From: an uncultured Eubacteriales bacterium
GTDB taxonomy: Bacteria > Bacillota > Clostridia > Peptostreptococcales > Anaerovoracaceae
Reading direction: 5' to 3'
Length of the DNA stretch: 8,144 nucleotides
NCBI GenBank assembly: GCA_902803185.1
Contig: CADCOV010000024.1
Span: forward strand, 1 to 8,144
The position numbers and the translations under genes were made by a program. Positions 1-6,887 of the stretch are shown here, one piece after another (within the stretch, counting starts at the first letter, position 1; every line of letters starts with the position of its first letter). Below the pieces are notes generated by a model. It saw only the letters and a list, made by a program, of their open reading frames with translations. It had not been told where the DNA came from and did no database searches.

Positions 1-221
1 CAGAAGGCCTGGCGGAAGGAAAAGCAGAAGGCCTAGCGGAAGGAAAGGCAGAGGGTCTGGCGGAAGGAAAGGCAGAAGGTCTGGCGGAAGGAAAGGCAGA
101 ACAGCTTCGTGCTATCGCTGAGGCGATGCAGGCGGACGGGAAGACCGTTGCCGAGATCGCCCGGCTGATCCATGTGACGGAAGAGGAGATCGCTGCCGCC
201 CTCGGGCGAGAAAAGGCATGA
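1..221 (+). CDS. C-terminal fragment of an Rpn-family (PD-(D/E)XK nuclease/transposase-like) protein
   Basis: This is an open frame entering from the left edge (first full codon at 3) and ending at TGA 219-221; 73 complete codons are visible. It opens with four copies of the octapeptide EGLAEGKA. A helix-turn-helix-like tail follows, reading QLRAIAEAMQADGKTVAEIA and then RLIHVTEEEIAAALGREKA. A charged EG-rich repeat followed by a short tail of the 'dGksveeIaritglseeEI' type is typical of the C-terminus of Rpn (recombination-promoting nuclease) proteins of the PD-(D/E)XK superfamily. The catalytic domain lies outside the window, so the family call rests on the tail alone. The stop overlaps the next start (ATGA, 218-221), so the two genes are probably co-translated. 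Another protein with a coiled-coil tail is possible. Confidence 0.6.
   Translation, partial: EGLAEGKAEGLAEGKAEGLAEGKAEGLAEGKAEQLRAIAEAMQADGKTVAEIARLIHVTEEEIAAALGREKA
3..98 (+). repeat. Four tandem 24-nt units encoding EGLAEGKA
   Basis: The units are 3-26, 27-50, 51-74 and 75-98. They differ only at silent positions (GGC/GGT, CTG/CTA, GAA/GAG, AAA/AAG), and all four encode exactly EGLAEGKA. Because the period is a multiple of three, gain or loss of a unit keeps the reading frame. The two bases before the first unit (CA) fit the end of another GCA codon, so the array may continue to the left. Confidence 0.9.
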
Positions 222-778
222 AATACAGGGTCATCTACAGCAACCGGCGGACCATGGCGCTGGAGATCCGAAACGGGGAACTCATCGTGCGGGCGCCTTT
301 GCTGGCGACGAAGCAGAGGATCCGGGCGTTCGTAGAGGAGCGCCGGGACTGGATCGAGAAGCATCTGGCGAAGAGTGAGGCCAGACGACGGGAAGCGGAG
401 GCGGCGGGCGCCTTCACGAAGGAGGAGCTCAGCGCGCTGGCGAAGGAGGCCGCGAAGGTCATCCCGGAGCGGGTGGCCCACTACGCGCCGCTGGCCGGCG
501 TGTCCTACGGCCGGATCACGATCCGGGCCCAGAAGACCCGGTGGGGGAGCTGCAGCAGCAAGGGCAATCTGAGCTTCAACTGCCTGCTGATGCTCACGCC
601 GCCGGAGGTCTTAGACAGCGTCGTGGTCCACGAGCTGTGCCACATCAAGCAGATGAACCACTCGCCGAAGTTCTATATGGAAGTCGAGCGGGTGTATCCG
701 GAGTATGACCGGTGGCACCGGTGGCTGGACGAGCACGGGGGCGTGCTCCTTTCCAGGCTGCGCAGCAGCGAACAATAG
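218..778 (+). CDS. YgjP-like (DUF45) zinc metallopeptidase domain protein
   Basis: This 186-residue protein carries the hallmarks of the YgjP/DUF45 family of M48-like gluzincins. An N-terminal beta-rich segment ends in the typical 'vRAP' (residues 24-27). A 'RWGSCS' motif follows at 108-113. The zinc site is HELCH at 138-142, where H138 and H142 should bind zinc and E139 acts as general base, and H148 in the following NHSP is the likely third ligand. There is no signal peptide or membrane segment, so it should be cytosolic. The substrate is unknown for most of the family. The protein begins directly at the domain and is somewhat shorter than many relatives. The start at 218 overlaps the upstream stop (ATGA), with only a weak GAAAAGG ribosome site, which suggests translational coupling. 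A terminator follows at 792-818. The family call is firm; the function is not known. Confidence 0.9.
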   Translation: MKYRVIYSNRRTMALEIRNGELIVRAPLLATKQRIRAFVEERRDWIEKHLAKSEARRREAEAAGAFTKEELSALAKEAAKVIPERVAHYAPLAGVSYGRITIRAQKTRWGSCSSKGNLSFNCLLMLTPPEVLDSVVVHELCHIKQMNHSPKFYMEVERVYPEYDRWHRWLDEHGGVLLSRLRSSEQ

Positions 779-791
779 AAAAGAGCAAGCA

Positions 792-818
792 AAAGGAGGG
801 ACCGCCGGTCCCTCCTTT
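792..818. terminator. Bidirectional intrinsic terminator between convergent genes
   Basis: A perfect 12-bp stem pairs 792-803 (AAAGGAGGGACC) with 807-818 (GGTCCCTCCTTT) around the loop GCC. On the + strand the stem ends in TTTGT after the YgjP-like gene. On the - strand it ends in TTTTGCTTGCTCTTTTC after the P1 peptidase gene. It lies 13 bp from each stop codon's side of the gap and is well placed to end both transcripts. Confidence 0.85.
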
Positions 819-831
819 GTCGTATATACGT

Positions 832-1830
832 TTAGAATGCCAGGTCCTTCGCCGCCGGGAGCCCGTGGAAGGACTCGGTGTGGAGGACGGCGTTCAGGAT
901 GGCCTGCTGCATGACCCGGGCGGAAAGGGTCCCCACCAGATCGATGTCCGCCGCGACGTCGCCGACGGAGAGGGCGTAGATGGAGTCGCCATCGTTCTGG
1001 GTGTGGACCGGGCGGATGGCCCGGGCGTAGCCATTGTGGGTCAGCTGGGCAATCTTGGTCAGGGCTGGCTTGTCGAACTTCGCGTTGGTGATGATGCAGC
1101 CGATGGTGGTGTTGGCCGCGCCCGCCGGTGCGGCGGTCTGTGCCGCGAGCCCCGCCTGGTAGAGGAGCTTTTCCCCGTCGGCAAAGCCCTTGTGGTCCGG
1201 GGTCAGGGCACCGGCCACGATCTTCCCGGTGTCCTCGTCGTAGACGTCGCCCAGGGCGTTCACCGCCACGACGGCGCCGATCTTGAGCTCGCCCATCTGC
1301 ACGGCGTAGAGGCCGAGGCCGGAATTCATGCAGTCCGCCGGCGCGCCGAGCTTGCCCACGGTGGCGCCGCAGCCGGCGCCCACGTTGCCCTCGGCCGGGC
1401 AGTTCTTCTCCGCGGCTTCACAGGCCCGCTTCGCCATCGCTTTGTCCGGCCGGACCCTGTGGGTGACGAACATCAGGTCGAAGATGTCGGACTGCGGAAC
1501 GATCGGGACCCGAATGTCGCCAAGAGCAAAGCCGTAGCCCCGCTCCTCCAGGTACTCCATGACGCCACCCGCGGCATCCAGGCCGAAGGCGCTGCCGCCG
1601 GCGAGGACCACGGCGTGGACCTCCTGGCAGGCGGCGATGGGATCCAGCACGCCGCTCTCCCGGGCCGCCGGACCGCCGCCCCGGATCGCGAGGCCGCATG
1701 GCGCGCCCTGCTCACAGAGGATGACGGTGACGCCGGTGGCGCTCTCCGGATCCTCCGCGTTGCCGATCTTCACGTTTTCGATCTCCGTGATCGGGATCTC
1801 ACGGAACAGGGATGTGTCTTTGGTGATCAT
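832..1830 (-). CDS. P1 family peptidase (DmpA/BapA/NylC-type, MEROPS S58)
   Basis: This 332-residue protein belongs to the N-terminal-nucleophile aminopeptidase family that includes DmpA (L-aminopeptidase/D-esterase), beta-aminopeptidase BapA and nylon hydrolase NylC. The family segment VVLAGGSAFGLDAAGGV lies at 74-90, and GAGCGATVGK at 151-160. The processing site is N240-T241-T242-IG: the chain should cleave itself between N240 and T241, leaving T241 as the catalytic nucleophile (Ser in DmpA and BapA, Thr in NylC). N191 in VNALGD is a plausible oxyanion or processing residue by analogy. No signal peptide is seen, so it is cytoplasmic. The start has a GGGGAGG ribosome site 5 nt upstream. It is the last gene of the peptide-transporter operon, 27 nt after the second ATPase, which suggests that it hydrolyses the imported solute. 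Substrate stereochemistry and beta- versus alpha-peptide preference cannot be read here. Confidence 0.93.
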   Translation of the reverse strand: MITKDTSLFREIPITEIENVKIGNAEDPESATGVTVILCEQGAPCGLAIRGGGPAARESGVLDPIAACQEVHAVVLAGGSAFGLDAAGGVMEYLEERGYGFALGDIRVPIVPQSDIFDLMFVTHRVRPDKAMAKRACEAAEKNCPAEGNVGAGCGATVGKLGAPADCMNSGLGLYAVQMGELKIGAVVAVNALGDVYDEDTGKIVAGALTPDHKGFADGEKLLYQAGLAAQTAAPAGAANTTIGCIITNAKFDKPALTKIAQLTHNGYARAIRPVHTQNDGDSIYALSVGDVAADIDLVGTLSARVMQQAILNAVLHTESFHGLPAAKDLAF

Positions 1831-1841
1831 AGGGGCCTCCC

Positions 1842-1857
1842 CGGCGCTGCCGCGCCG
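1842..1857 (-). other. Small intercistronic hairpin before the peptidase gene
   Basis: The arms CGGCGC (1842-1847) and GCGCCG (1852-1857) form a perfect 6-bp stem with a 4-nt loop, between the ATPase stop codon (1858-1860) and the peptidase ribosome site. No U-tract follows, so it is not a terminator. It may modestly tune or stabilise the distal message. A chance origin in GC-rich DNA is also possible. Confidence 0.4.
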
Positions 1858-2601
1858 CTATTCTGCCGCCTCCAGCAGGCGCTTGGTGTACTCCTGCTGC
1901 GGGTCATTGAAGAGCTCGTCCACGGTGTTCTCCTCCACGATCTCGCCCCGCTTCATGACGATGGCGCGGTCGCAGAGCTGGTAGACGATGTTCAGGTCGT
2001 GGGTGATGAAGAGGTAGCTCAGGCCGTATTCCTCCTTCAGGTCGTAGAGGAGGTGGAGGATCTGGGACTGGATGGTGACGTCCAGGGCGGAGACCGCCTC
2101 GTCGGCGATGATGAGCTTCGGGCTGGCGATGAGGGCGGTGCCGATGCAGACCCTCTGCCGCTGGCCGCCGGAGAGCTCCGCCGGCTTGCGGTCGTAGTAG
2201 GTGGCGTCCAGGCCCACCCGCTCCAGCATCTCGTTCACCTTGGCGCGGCGCTCCGCCGGGCCGAGCTTCGTGCGGATCTTCAGCGGCTCCTCCATGGTCC
2301 AGCCGATGCTGTGGGCCGGGTTCAAAGCGCTGAACGGATCCTGGAAGACCATCTGCGGATGGTCGGAATGGTTGATGATCTCGCCGTCGTAGTCCTCGAG
2401 CATGCCCAGGATGGCCCGGGCCAGGGTGGTCTTGCCGGTGCCGGATTCGCCCACCACGCCCAGGATCTCTCCCTCGTAGAGGGTGAAGGAGACGTCCTTC
2501 AGGACCGGCTGGCGCTTCTTGCGGGAGAAGGGACCGCCGGCGTTGTACCAGGAGCTCAGGTGTTTCACCTCGAGGATCGGTGTTTTGTTCTGTTCTTCCA
2601 T
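1858..2601 (-). CDS. Peptide/nickel-type ABC transporter ATPase, DppF/NikE-like
   Basis: This 247-residue nucleotide-binding subunit should power uptake through the two permeases encoded upstream. Its motifs in order are Walker [10 protein letters not shown] (51-59), Q-loop VFQDP with Q87, signature LSGGQ (143-147), Walker B LIIADE (163-168, catalytic E168), D-loop SALD (171-174) and switch H201. The segments '[10 protein letters not shown]' and '[15 protein letters not shown]' are typical of the second ATPase (DppF/OppF/NikE) of this family. It ends right after [12 protein letters not shown] and so lacks the C-terminal oligo_HPY extension of about 330-residue DppF/OppF proteins; its length is closer to NikE. 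The ribosome site AGGAGG (2607-2612) overlaps the previous gene's TAG stop, 5 nt before the ATG. It acts on the inner face of the membrane as a heterodimer with the upstream ATPase. Confidence 0.93.
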   Translation of the reverse strand: MEEQNKTPILEVKHLSSWYNAGGPFSRKKRQPVLKDVSFTLYEGEILGVVGESGTGKTTLARAILGMLEDYDGEIINHSDHPQMVFQDPFSALNPAHSIGWTMEEPLKIRTKLGPAERRAKVNEMLERVGLDATYYDRKPAELSGGQRQRVCIGTALIASPKLIIADEAVSALDVTIQSQILHLLYDLKEEYGLSYLFITHDLNIVYQLCDRAIVMKRGEIVEENTVDELFNDPQQEYTKRLLEAAE

Positions 2602-2610
2602 GGCGCCCTC

Positions 2611-3420
2611 CTAAGCCTCAGACCGCATGTCTTTGATCTTGCGGTCTCTCGTCGGGATGGAGGCGATCAGCCTCTGGGTGTACGGCTGCTGCGGGTCCCG
2701 GAAGATCTGGTCCGGCGTGCCCTGTTCCACGATCTCGCCCTTGTTCATGACCAGCACCTTGGTGCAGAGCTTCCGCACCACGTTCAGGTTGTGGGAGATG
2801 AAGAGGATCGAGGTGCCCTTTTCCTGATTGATCTTGCGGAGGAGCTTGAGGATCTGGGCCTGGATCGTGACGTCCAGGGCCGTGGTCGGTTCGTCGCAGA
2901 TCAAAAGCTCCGGCTCCGAGATGATGGCGGCGGCGATCATCGCCCGCTGGAGCATGCCGCCGGAGAGCTCGTGGGGATATTTCTCATAGACCTCCTCCGG
3001 GTTCGGCAGCTCGGCATCCGCCATGGCCTTGAGGGCCCGGCGCTTCCGCTCGCCGTCGGAGAGGGAGGTGTGGAGCAGGAGGGATTCCTCGATCTGAGGG
3101 CCCACCTTCATGCACGGGTCCATACTGACCATCGGTTCCTGGAAGACGACGGTGATCAGGCTCCCCTGCAGGGAACGGAGCTCCTTCCGGGGGATGGTGA
3201 GCAGGTTCTTGCCGTCCAGGATCACTTCGCCGCTGGTCTCCGCCCGGTTCCGCTGGAGCAGGCCGCTGATGGCCAGGGCGGTGACGGTCTTGCCGCTGCC
3301 GGATTCTCCCACCAGGCCGCAGATCTCGCCGTCCTCCACCCGGAAGCTCACGCCCCGGACGGCGTCCTTGCCCTCCGGCGCGGTGAGGAAATGGATGCGC
3401 AGGTCTTTGACTTCTAACAT
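2611..3420 (-). CDS. Peptide/nickel-type ABC transporter ATPase, DppD/NikD-like
   Basis: This is the first of two ATPases of the importer, 269 residues from the chosen start. Motifs are Walker A GESGSGKT (38-45), Q94 in the Q-loop (VFQEP), signature LSGGM (152-156, the variant usual in DppD-type subunits), Walker B LLICDE (172-177, catalytic E177) and switch H210. The start at 3420 (MLEVKDL) was chosen over an in-frame ATG at 3477. The 3420 start has a perfect AGGAGG 5 nt upstream and matches where the domain begins, whereas the longer form would overlap the permease gene and add 19 unrelated residues. Like its partner it is short: it reaches 'RLIASIP' but lacks most of the oligo_HPY C-terminal extension. 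It should pair with the DppF-like ATPase and dock on the permeases' EAA loops. Confidence 0.93.
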   Translation of the reverse strand: MLEVKDLRIHFLTAPEGKDAVRGVSFRVEDGEICGLVGESGSGKTVTALAISGLLQRNRAETSGEVILDGKNLLTIPRKELRSLQGSLITVVFQEPMVSMDPCMKVGPQIEESLLLHTSLSDGERKRRALKAMADAELPNPEEVYEKYPHELSGGMLQRAMIAAAIISEPELLICDEPTTALDVTIQAQILKLLRKINQEKGTSILFISHNLNVVRKLCTKVLVMNKGEIVEQGTPDQIFRDPQQPYTQRLIASIPTRDRKIKDMRSEA

Positions 3421-3425
3421 CGCAG

Positions 3426-3431
3426 CCTCCT
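3426..3431 (-). promoter_or_regulatory. Ribosome binding site that fixes the DppD-like start
   Basis: A perfect AGGAGG lies 5 nt before the ATG at 3420. Its first A is also the last base of the upstream permease TAA stop (TAAGGAGG), so ribosomes ending on the permease are placed directly on the next site. This decides the start against the upstream ATG at 3477. Confidence 0.85.
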
Positions 3432-4297
3432 TAGAAGAAATATCTCTGGCGCCCGTTGCGCTCCTGCAGGCCCTCACCCAGCAGGGAGAAGCCCAGGATC
3501 AGCAGCACGATGGTCAGACCGGTGAACAAAACGTAGTGCGGGGAATTCTGCAGGTATTTCTGGGACTCGGAGAGCATCCTTCCCAGGGACGCGTCCGGCG
3601 GCTGCACGCCGATGCCCAGGTAGCTCATGCTGGCCTCGGCCAGGATGGCGTTGTTGAAGGCGATGACGACGGTGGTGAGGAGCACCGGGACGGCGTTCGG
3701 CAGGATGTGCAGGAACATGATCCTAAAGCTCCCCGCACCCATGAGGCGGGCGCTCTTCACGTAGTTCAGGTTTTTGATCTTGGCGAACTGGCTCCTGACG
3801 ATCCGGGAGAAGCCCGGGATGAACAGGATGCCCAGCACCCAGGTGATGGTCAGGGTCCCGCCGCCCACGACGGCCACGATGACCAGGGCCAGCAGGATGG
3901 ACGGGAAGGCGGTGAGGGCGTCGCAGAGGCGCATCAGGACCTCGTCCGGCCAGCCGCCGAAGTAGCCGGTCAGGCTGCCGATCAGGATGCCGCCCGCCAG
4001 GCCGATCAAAACCACGGCGCAGGCGATCAGGAAGCTGGTGCCGGCGCCCTCCAGCAGGCGGGAGAAGATGTCACGGCCGTAGTTGTCGCAGCCGAAGATG
4101 TGCTGCAGGCTCGGGCCGGCGAACTTGTCCCCCATGCTCATGCCGGTGGTGGAATACGGGGTCCAGAAGTACCCCAGGACGACCAGCGCCACCATGAAGG
4201 CGGTGAGGATGGTCCCATATATGAGGAAGTAATTGCGGCCCTCCTTGCGGTAGACCGCTTTCACTTTTGGATTCTTGGTCTTGGTGTTCTTTGCCAT
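3431..4297 (-). CDS. Peptide/nickel-type ABC transporter permease, DppC-like
   Basis: This 288-residue integral membrane subunit is the second half of the translocation channel. A charged cytoplasmic N-terminus (about 1-22) is followed by a first hydrophobic segment near 24-44. The DppC hallmark HIFGCDNYGRDIFSR follows at 66-80. Further membrane segments lie near 87-112, 130-160, 197-222 and 254-275. The EAA loop that contacts the ATPase spans roughly 177-207 (starting LNYVKSARLMGAG). A 'SYLGIGVQPPDASLGRML' segment (225-242) is typical of DppC/OppC/NikC. The start has AGGAGG 6 nt upstream (4304-4309), which shares bases with the stop codon of the preceding permease gene. Substrate type (dipeptide, oligopeptide or nickel) cannot be told from this subunit alone. 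Confidence 0.93.
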   Translation of the reverse strand: MAKNTKTKNPKVKAVYRKEGRNYFLIYGTILTAFMVALVVLGYFWTPYSTTGMSMGDKFAGPSLQHIFGCDNYGRDIFSRLLEGAGTSFLIACAVVLIGLAGGILIGSLTGYFGGWPDEVLMRLCDALTAFPSILLALVIVAVVGGGTLTITWVLGILFIPGFSRIVRSQFAKIKNLNYVKSARLMGAGSFRIMFLHILPNAVPVLLTTVVIAFNNAILAEASMSYLGIGVQPPDASLGRMLSESQKYLQNSPHYVLFTGLTIVLLILGFSLLGEGLQERNGRQRYFF

Positions 4298-4307
4298 CGG
4301 TCTCCTC

Positions 4308-5246
4308 CTAACTCAGGCGAATGCGCGGGTCCGTGAGCTGATAGAGCAGGTCCGCGATGAAGTTCACGACGATGACCCAGATGGCCAGGATCATGACGAT
4401 GACCAGGACCACCGGGAAATCCCGCGTGCCGATGGATGAAATGAGAAGGACCCCCAGGCCCGGGACGGCGAAGACCTGTTCGACGATGATGCAGCTGGCC
4501 ACGATCTCCGTCATGGAAGAGGCGATGAAGGTGATGACCGGGATCATCGCGTTCCGGAGGATGTGGCGGCGCAGGGTCTCGATGGTGGAATTGCCGCGGG
4601 AATAGGAGGTCAGGACGTAGTTTTCGCTCAGCTGGTCCAGGATGGAGGAGCGGAGCATCTTGGCGGTCATCGCGATCCTCGGGATGGCGATGGCCAGGGC
4701 CGGGAAGAGGATACAGATGAAGTATCCGCCCGGGGACTCGGAGAAGGAAACAAAATGGCCCGGCGTGAAGACTCTCAGAAGAAGGCCGAAGAGCCAGGTC
4801 AAAAGGATGCCCTGCAGGACAGCCGGGACCGCCATGGCGACCTGGCCGGTGATGGTCAGGATGCGGTCAAGAAGGCTGCCGGCGTAGCGGGCGGCCAGGA
4901 TGCCCAGCGGGATGGAGGTGAGAAGCATGATCACAAAGCCCAGGATCGTGATCCCGGCGGTGATGCCGAGCTTGTCCGCCACCATGTCGCTGACAGGCAT
5001 CTTATACGAATAGGAGGTGCCGTAGTCACCCCGGATGAAATTCCCCAGCCACTCGAAGTAGCGGAGGAGGGCCGGCCGGTCCAGCCCCATCTCGTGGCGC
5101 AGGGTCGCAAGGGACTCCGGCGTCGCGCTGGTGCCCAGGATCGCCGAGGCCGGGTCCGAGATCACCTGGAAGGCGAAGAACGCCAGCAGGGAGACCAGGA
5201 ACAGGGTGATGACCAGGGTGATGATTTTTTTGGTGAAGTAGTTCAT
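4308..5246 (-). CDS. Peptide/nickel-type ABC transporter permease, DppB-like
   Basis: This 312-residue membrane protein is the first permease of the importer. Hydrophobic segments lie near 8-30, 97-119, 131-160, 173-193, 236-258 and 278-301, matching the six-helix DppB/OppB/NikB layout with a large external loop after helix 1. That loop contains the usual 'LRHEMGLDRP' (49-58) and 'GDYGTSYSYKMPV' (73-85). The EAA loop spans about 204-237, beginning LDQLSENYVLTSYSRGNS, and is followed by VEQVFAVPGLGVLL (255-268), a family signature. The start has GGGAGG about 7 nt upstream. It lies 66 nt after the binding-protein gene, with a strong hairpin in the gap, and is coupled to the DppC-like gene (10-nt gap). 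Confidence 0.93.
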   Translation of the reverse strand: MNYFTKKIITLVITLFLVSLLAFFAFQVISDPASAILGTSATPESLATLRHEMGLDRPALLRYFEWLGNFIRGDYGTSYSYKMPVSDMVADKLGITAGITILGFVIMLLTSIPLGILAARYAGSLLDRILTITGQVAMAVPAVLQGILLTWLFGLLLRVFTPGHFVSFSESPGGYFICILFPALAIAIPRIAMTAKMLRSSILDQLSENYVLTSYSRGNSTIETLRRHILRNAMIPVITFIASSMTEIVASCIIVEQVFAVPGLGVLLISSIGTRDFPVVLVIVMILAIWVIVVNFIADLLYQLTDPRIRLS

Positions 5247-5270
5247 TGCCGCGCCTCCCGGTGCGAAGGA

Positions 5271-5294
5271 GGCCGGCCGCCGTAGCGGCCGGCC
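5271..5294 (-). promoter_or_regulatory. Strong intercistronic hairpin between binding-protein and permease genes
   Basis: The arms GGCCGGCCGC (5271-5280) and GCGGCCGGCC (5285-5294) form a perfect 10-bp all-G/C stem with a 4-nt loop. It sits in the 66-nt gap after the binding-protein stop codon. Read on the - strand, the sequence after the stem is TCCTTCG, with no run of T, so full termination is unlikely. It more likely protects the 3' end of an upstream message and/or attenuates transcription, giving more binding protein than permease. The sequence shows the hairpin; its role is inferred. Confidence 0.65.
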
Positions 5295-5312
5295 GGTAGG
5301 TTGTCGGTTTTG

Positions 5313-6845
5313 TTACTTCCAGCTCAGCGTGGACAGATCCTGCACGTAGAGCGGATAGAACTGGTAGCCGGTCAGATCCTTGTCGATCGCCACGAAGAGC
5401 GGCAGATCCATCAGGTAGACGTTGGCTGCGGTGTCGGCGAGGATCTTTTCGCACTGCTTGTACAGGGCGGTGGCCTCCGCGTCGTCCGTCGCGGCAGCGG
5501 CGGCGGCGTAGGTCTTGTCGTATTCCTCGTTCTTGTAGTTGAACATATTCTTGTCCGCCGTGGAGGTGTAGCGCTCCAGCATGGCGGCGGCCGTCAGGTT
5601 GGCGGCGTCGAAGCCGATCACGGTGGCCTCATAGTTTCTGCCGAGATACACGTCGCTGATCCAGGTGCTCCACTCGATTTCCTTGATGTTGGCGGTGACG
5701 CCCACTTCCTTGAGCTGCTCGAGGATGACGGTGGCGGTGTTCACGTGGGTCGTGTAGTTGGCCGGCGCGGTGATGGTGAAGGAGAACCCGTTCGGGTATC
5801 CGGCGTCGGCCAGCATCTGCTTGGCTTTCTCAGGATCGTAGGAGTAGGTGTTCTCCAGGGACGGATCGTAGTACTTTTCGAAGTTCGGGTACATGGCGGA
5901 ACCGACTCTCTGGCCGTGTCCGTCGTCGACCATGTCCATGACCGCCTGCACGTCGATGGCGTAGCAGAGGGCCTTGCGGACGTCCTCGTTGTCGAACGGC
6001 GCGTGGGCGTTGTTCAGGTACAGGGCCTGCACCAGGTTCTGGGTGCCCTCGAGCACGGTCAGGTTCTCCGGCAGCTTCTTGGTGTTCTCCACCGCAAGGC
6101 GGAAGCATAAGTCCAGGGTGCCGGCGCGGAGCGCGGTGACCATCGCCGTGGTGTCTTCAAAGACTCTCAGGGTGACCTTGTCCAGGCTGGCCGGGGTGCC
6201 GTAGTAGTCCGCGTTCTTCTCCAGGATCACGTTCTCCTGCACGGAGCGGGACACGTACTTGAACGGGCCGGTGCCCACCGGCTTGGTGGCCTGGTCCTTG
6301 TAGTCGTTCGGCACGATGTACACGGACGAGACGTAGCTCAAAAATTCTACCGACGGCTTTGGCAGCACGATCTGGATGGTCTTGTCGTCAGGGGCGGTCA
6401 CGGTCACATCAGAAAGCGCCGCCTTCAGCGAATCCTCAACTGATGTGGCGGCGCATGTTTTGAACGAGTAGAGAACGTCTTCCGTGGTGACGGTCTTTCC
6501 GTTGTGGAACACTACGCCGTCACGAAGGGTGAAGGTGTAGGTGAGACCGTCCTCCGAGATGCTGTGCTCCGATGCCACCGCGTCGACGAATTCGCCGCTG
6601 GCGTTCGGCTTCACGAGCCCCTCAAAGACGTTGAATAAGACCTCTCTGGTTCCTGCCGCTGTCAGCTGATAAGGGTCAAGACTGCTGTCCAGGTCCTGTG
6701 GGATACCAACTGTGATGCTGTTGGTTTCCTTGCCGGTAGATTTTGTGCCGTTCTGGCCACCATCTCCCTTGCTGCCGCCTCCGCATGCTGTGAGTACAGC
6801 GCATACCATGGCGAGTGCCAGTACTAGTGAAAGAATTCGTTTCAT
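5313..6845 (-). CDS. ABC transporter solute-binding lipoprotein, family 5 (DppA/OppA/NikA-like)
   Basis: This 510-residue extracytoplasmic receptor of the importer is the operon's first gene. A lipoprotein signal peptide is clear: MKR, a hydrophobic core, then the lipobox LTAC with C21 as the lipidated residue, followed by a GGGSKGDGG linker. The mature protein has the SBP family 5 pattern: an early 'FEGLVKPNASGEFVDAVA' region (74-91), the family segment DGLTYTFTLRDGVVFHNGK (99-117) with TEDVLYSF (121-128), and VGTGPFKY at 190-197. A second-lobe segment APFDNEDVRKALCYAID lies at 282-298. Length is normal for the family. Small peptides are the commonest ligands, but family members also bind nickel chelates, haem or glutathione, and the sequence does not settle which. 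The ribosome site GAGGAGAT is well spaced. The gene is preceded by its own promoter and followed by a GC hairpin. Confidence 0.94.
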   Translation of the reverse strand: MKRILSLVLALAMVCAVLTACGGGSKGDGGQNGTKSTGKETNSITVGIPQDLDSSLDPYQLTAAGTREVLFNVFEGLVKPNASGEFVDAVASEHSISEDGLTYTFTLRDGVVFHNGKTVTTEDVLYSFKTCAATSVEDSLKAALSDVTVTAPDDKTIQIVLPKPSVEFLSYVSSVYIVPNDYKDQATKPVGTGPFKYVSRSVQENVILEKNADYYGTPASLDKVTLRVFEDTTAMVTALRAGTLDLCFRLAVENTKKLPENLTVLEGTQNLVQALYLNNAHAPFDNEDVRKALCYAIDVQAVMDMVDDGHGQRVGSAMYPNFEKYYDPSLENTYSYDPEKAKQMLADAGYPNGFSFTITAPANYTTHVNTATVILEQLKEVGVTANIKEIEWSTWISDVYLGRNYEATVIGFDAANLTAAAMLERYTSTADKNMFNYKNEEYDKTYAAAAAATDDAEATALYKQCEKILADTAANVYLMDLPLFVAIDKDLTGYQFYPLYVQDLSTLSWK

Positions 6846-6887
6846 TGATAATCTCCTCTCAATAACACAAATCTAACTAATATTAAG

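Noticed and set aside
3..98. CRISPR-like array at the left edge
   Set aside because: The units are contiguous 24-mers without spacers and encode one exact peptide repeat in an open frame, so this is a coding tandem repeat.
712..3417. A 901-codon open frame on the + strand
   Set aside because: It lies antisense to the P1 peptidase and both ATPases and overlaps the YgjP-like gene. Its composition is low-complexity (Val, Leu, His, Asp, Gly rich), as expected from the complement of GC3-rich genes, and no domain is recognisable.
3421..3477. Longer start for the DppD-like ATPase at 3477
   Set aside because: It would overlap the permease gene and add 19 non-homologous residues. The perfect AGGAGG in front of the ATG at 3420 gives the better start.
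3110..4336. A 408-codon open frame on the + strand
   Set aside because: It is antisense to the DppC-like permease and part of an ATPase. The sequence is a Gln/His/Asp/Gly-rich shadow with no family features.
5271..5294. Full intrinsic terminator after the binding-protein gene
   Set aside because: The stem is strong, but the downstream sequence on the - strand (TCCTTCG) has no T-run. The permease, ATPase and peptidase genes have no promoter evident in this gap.
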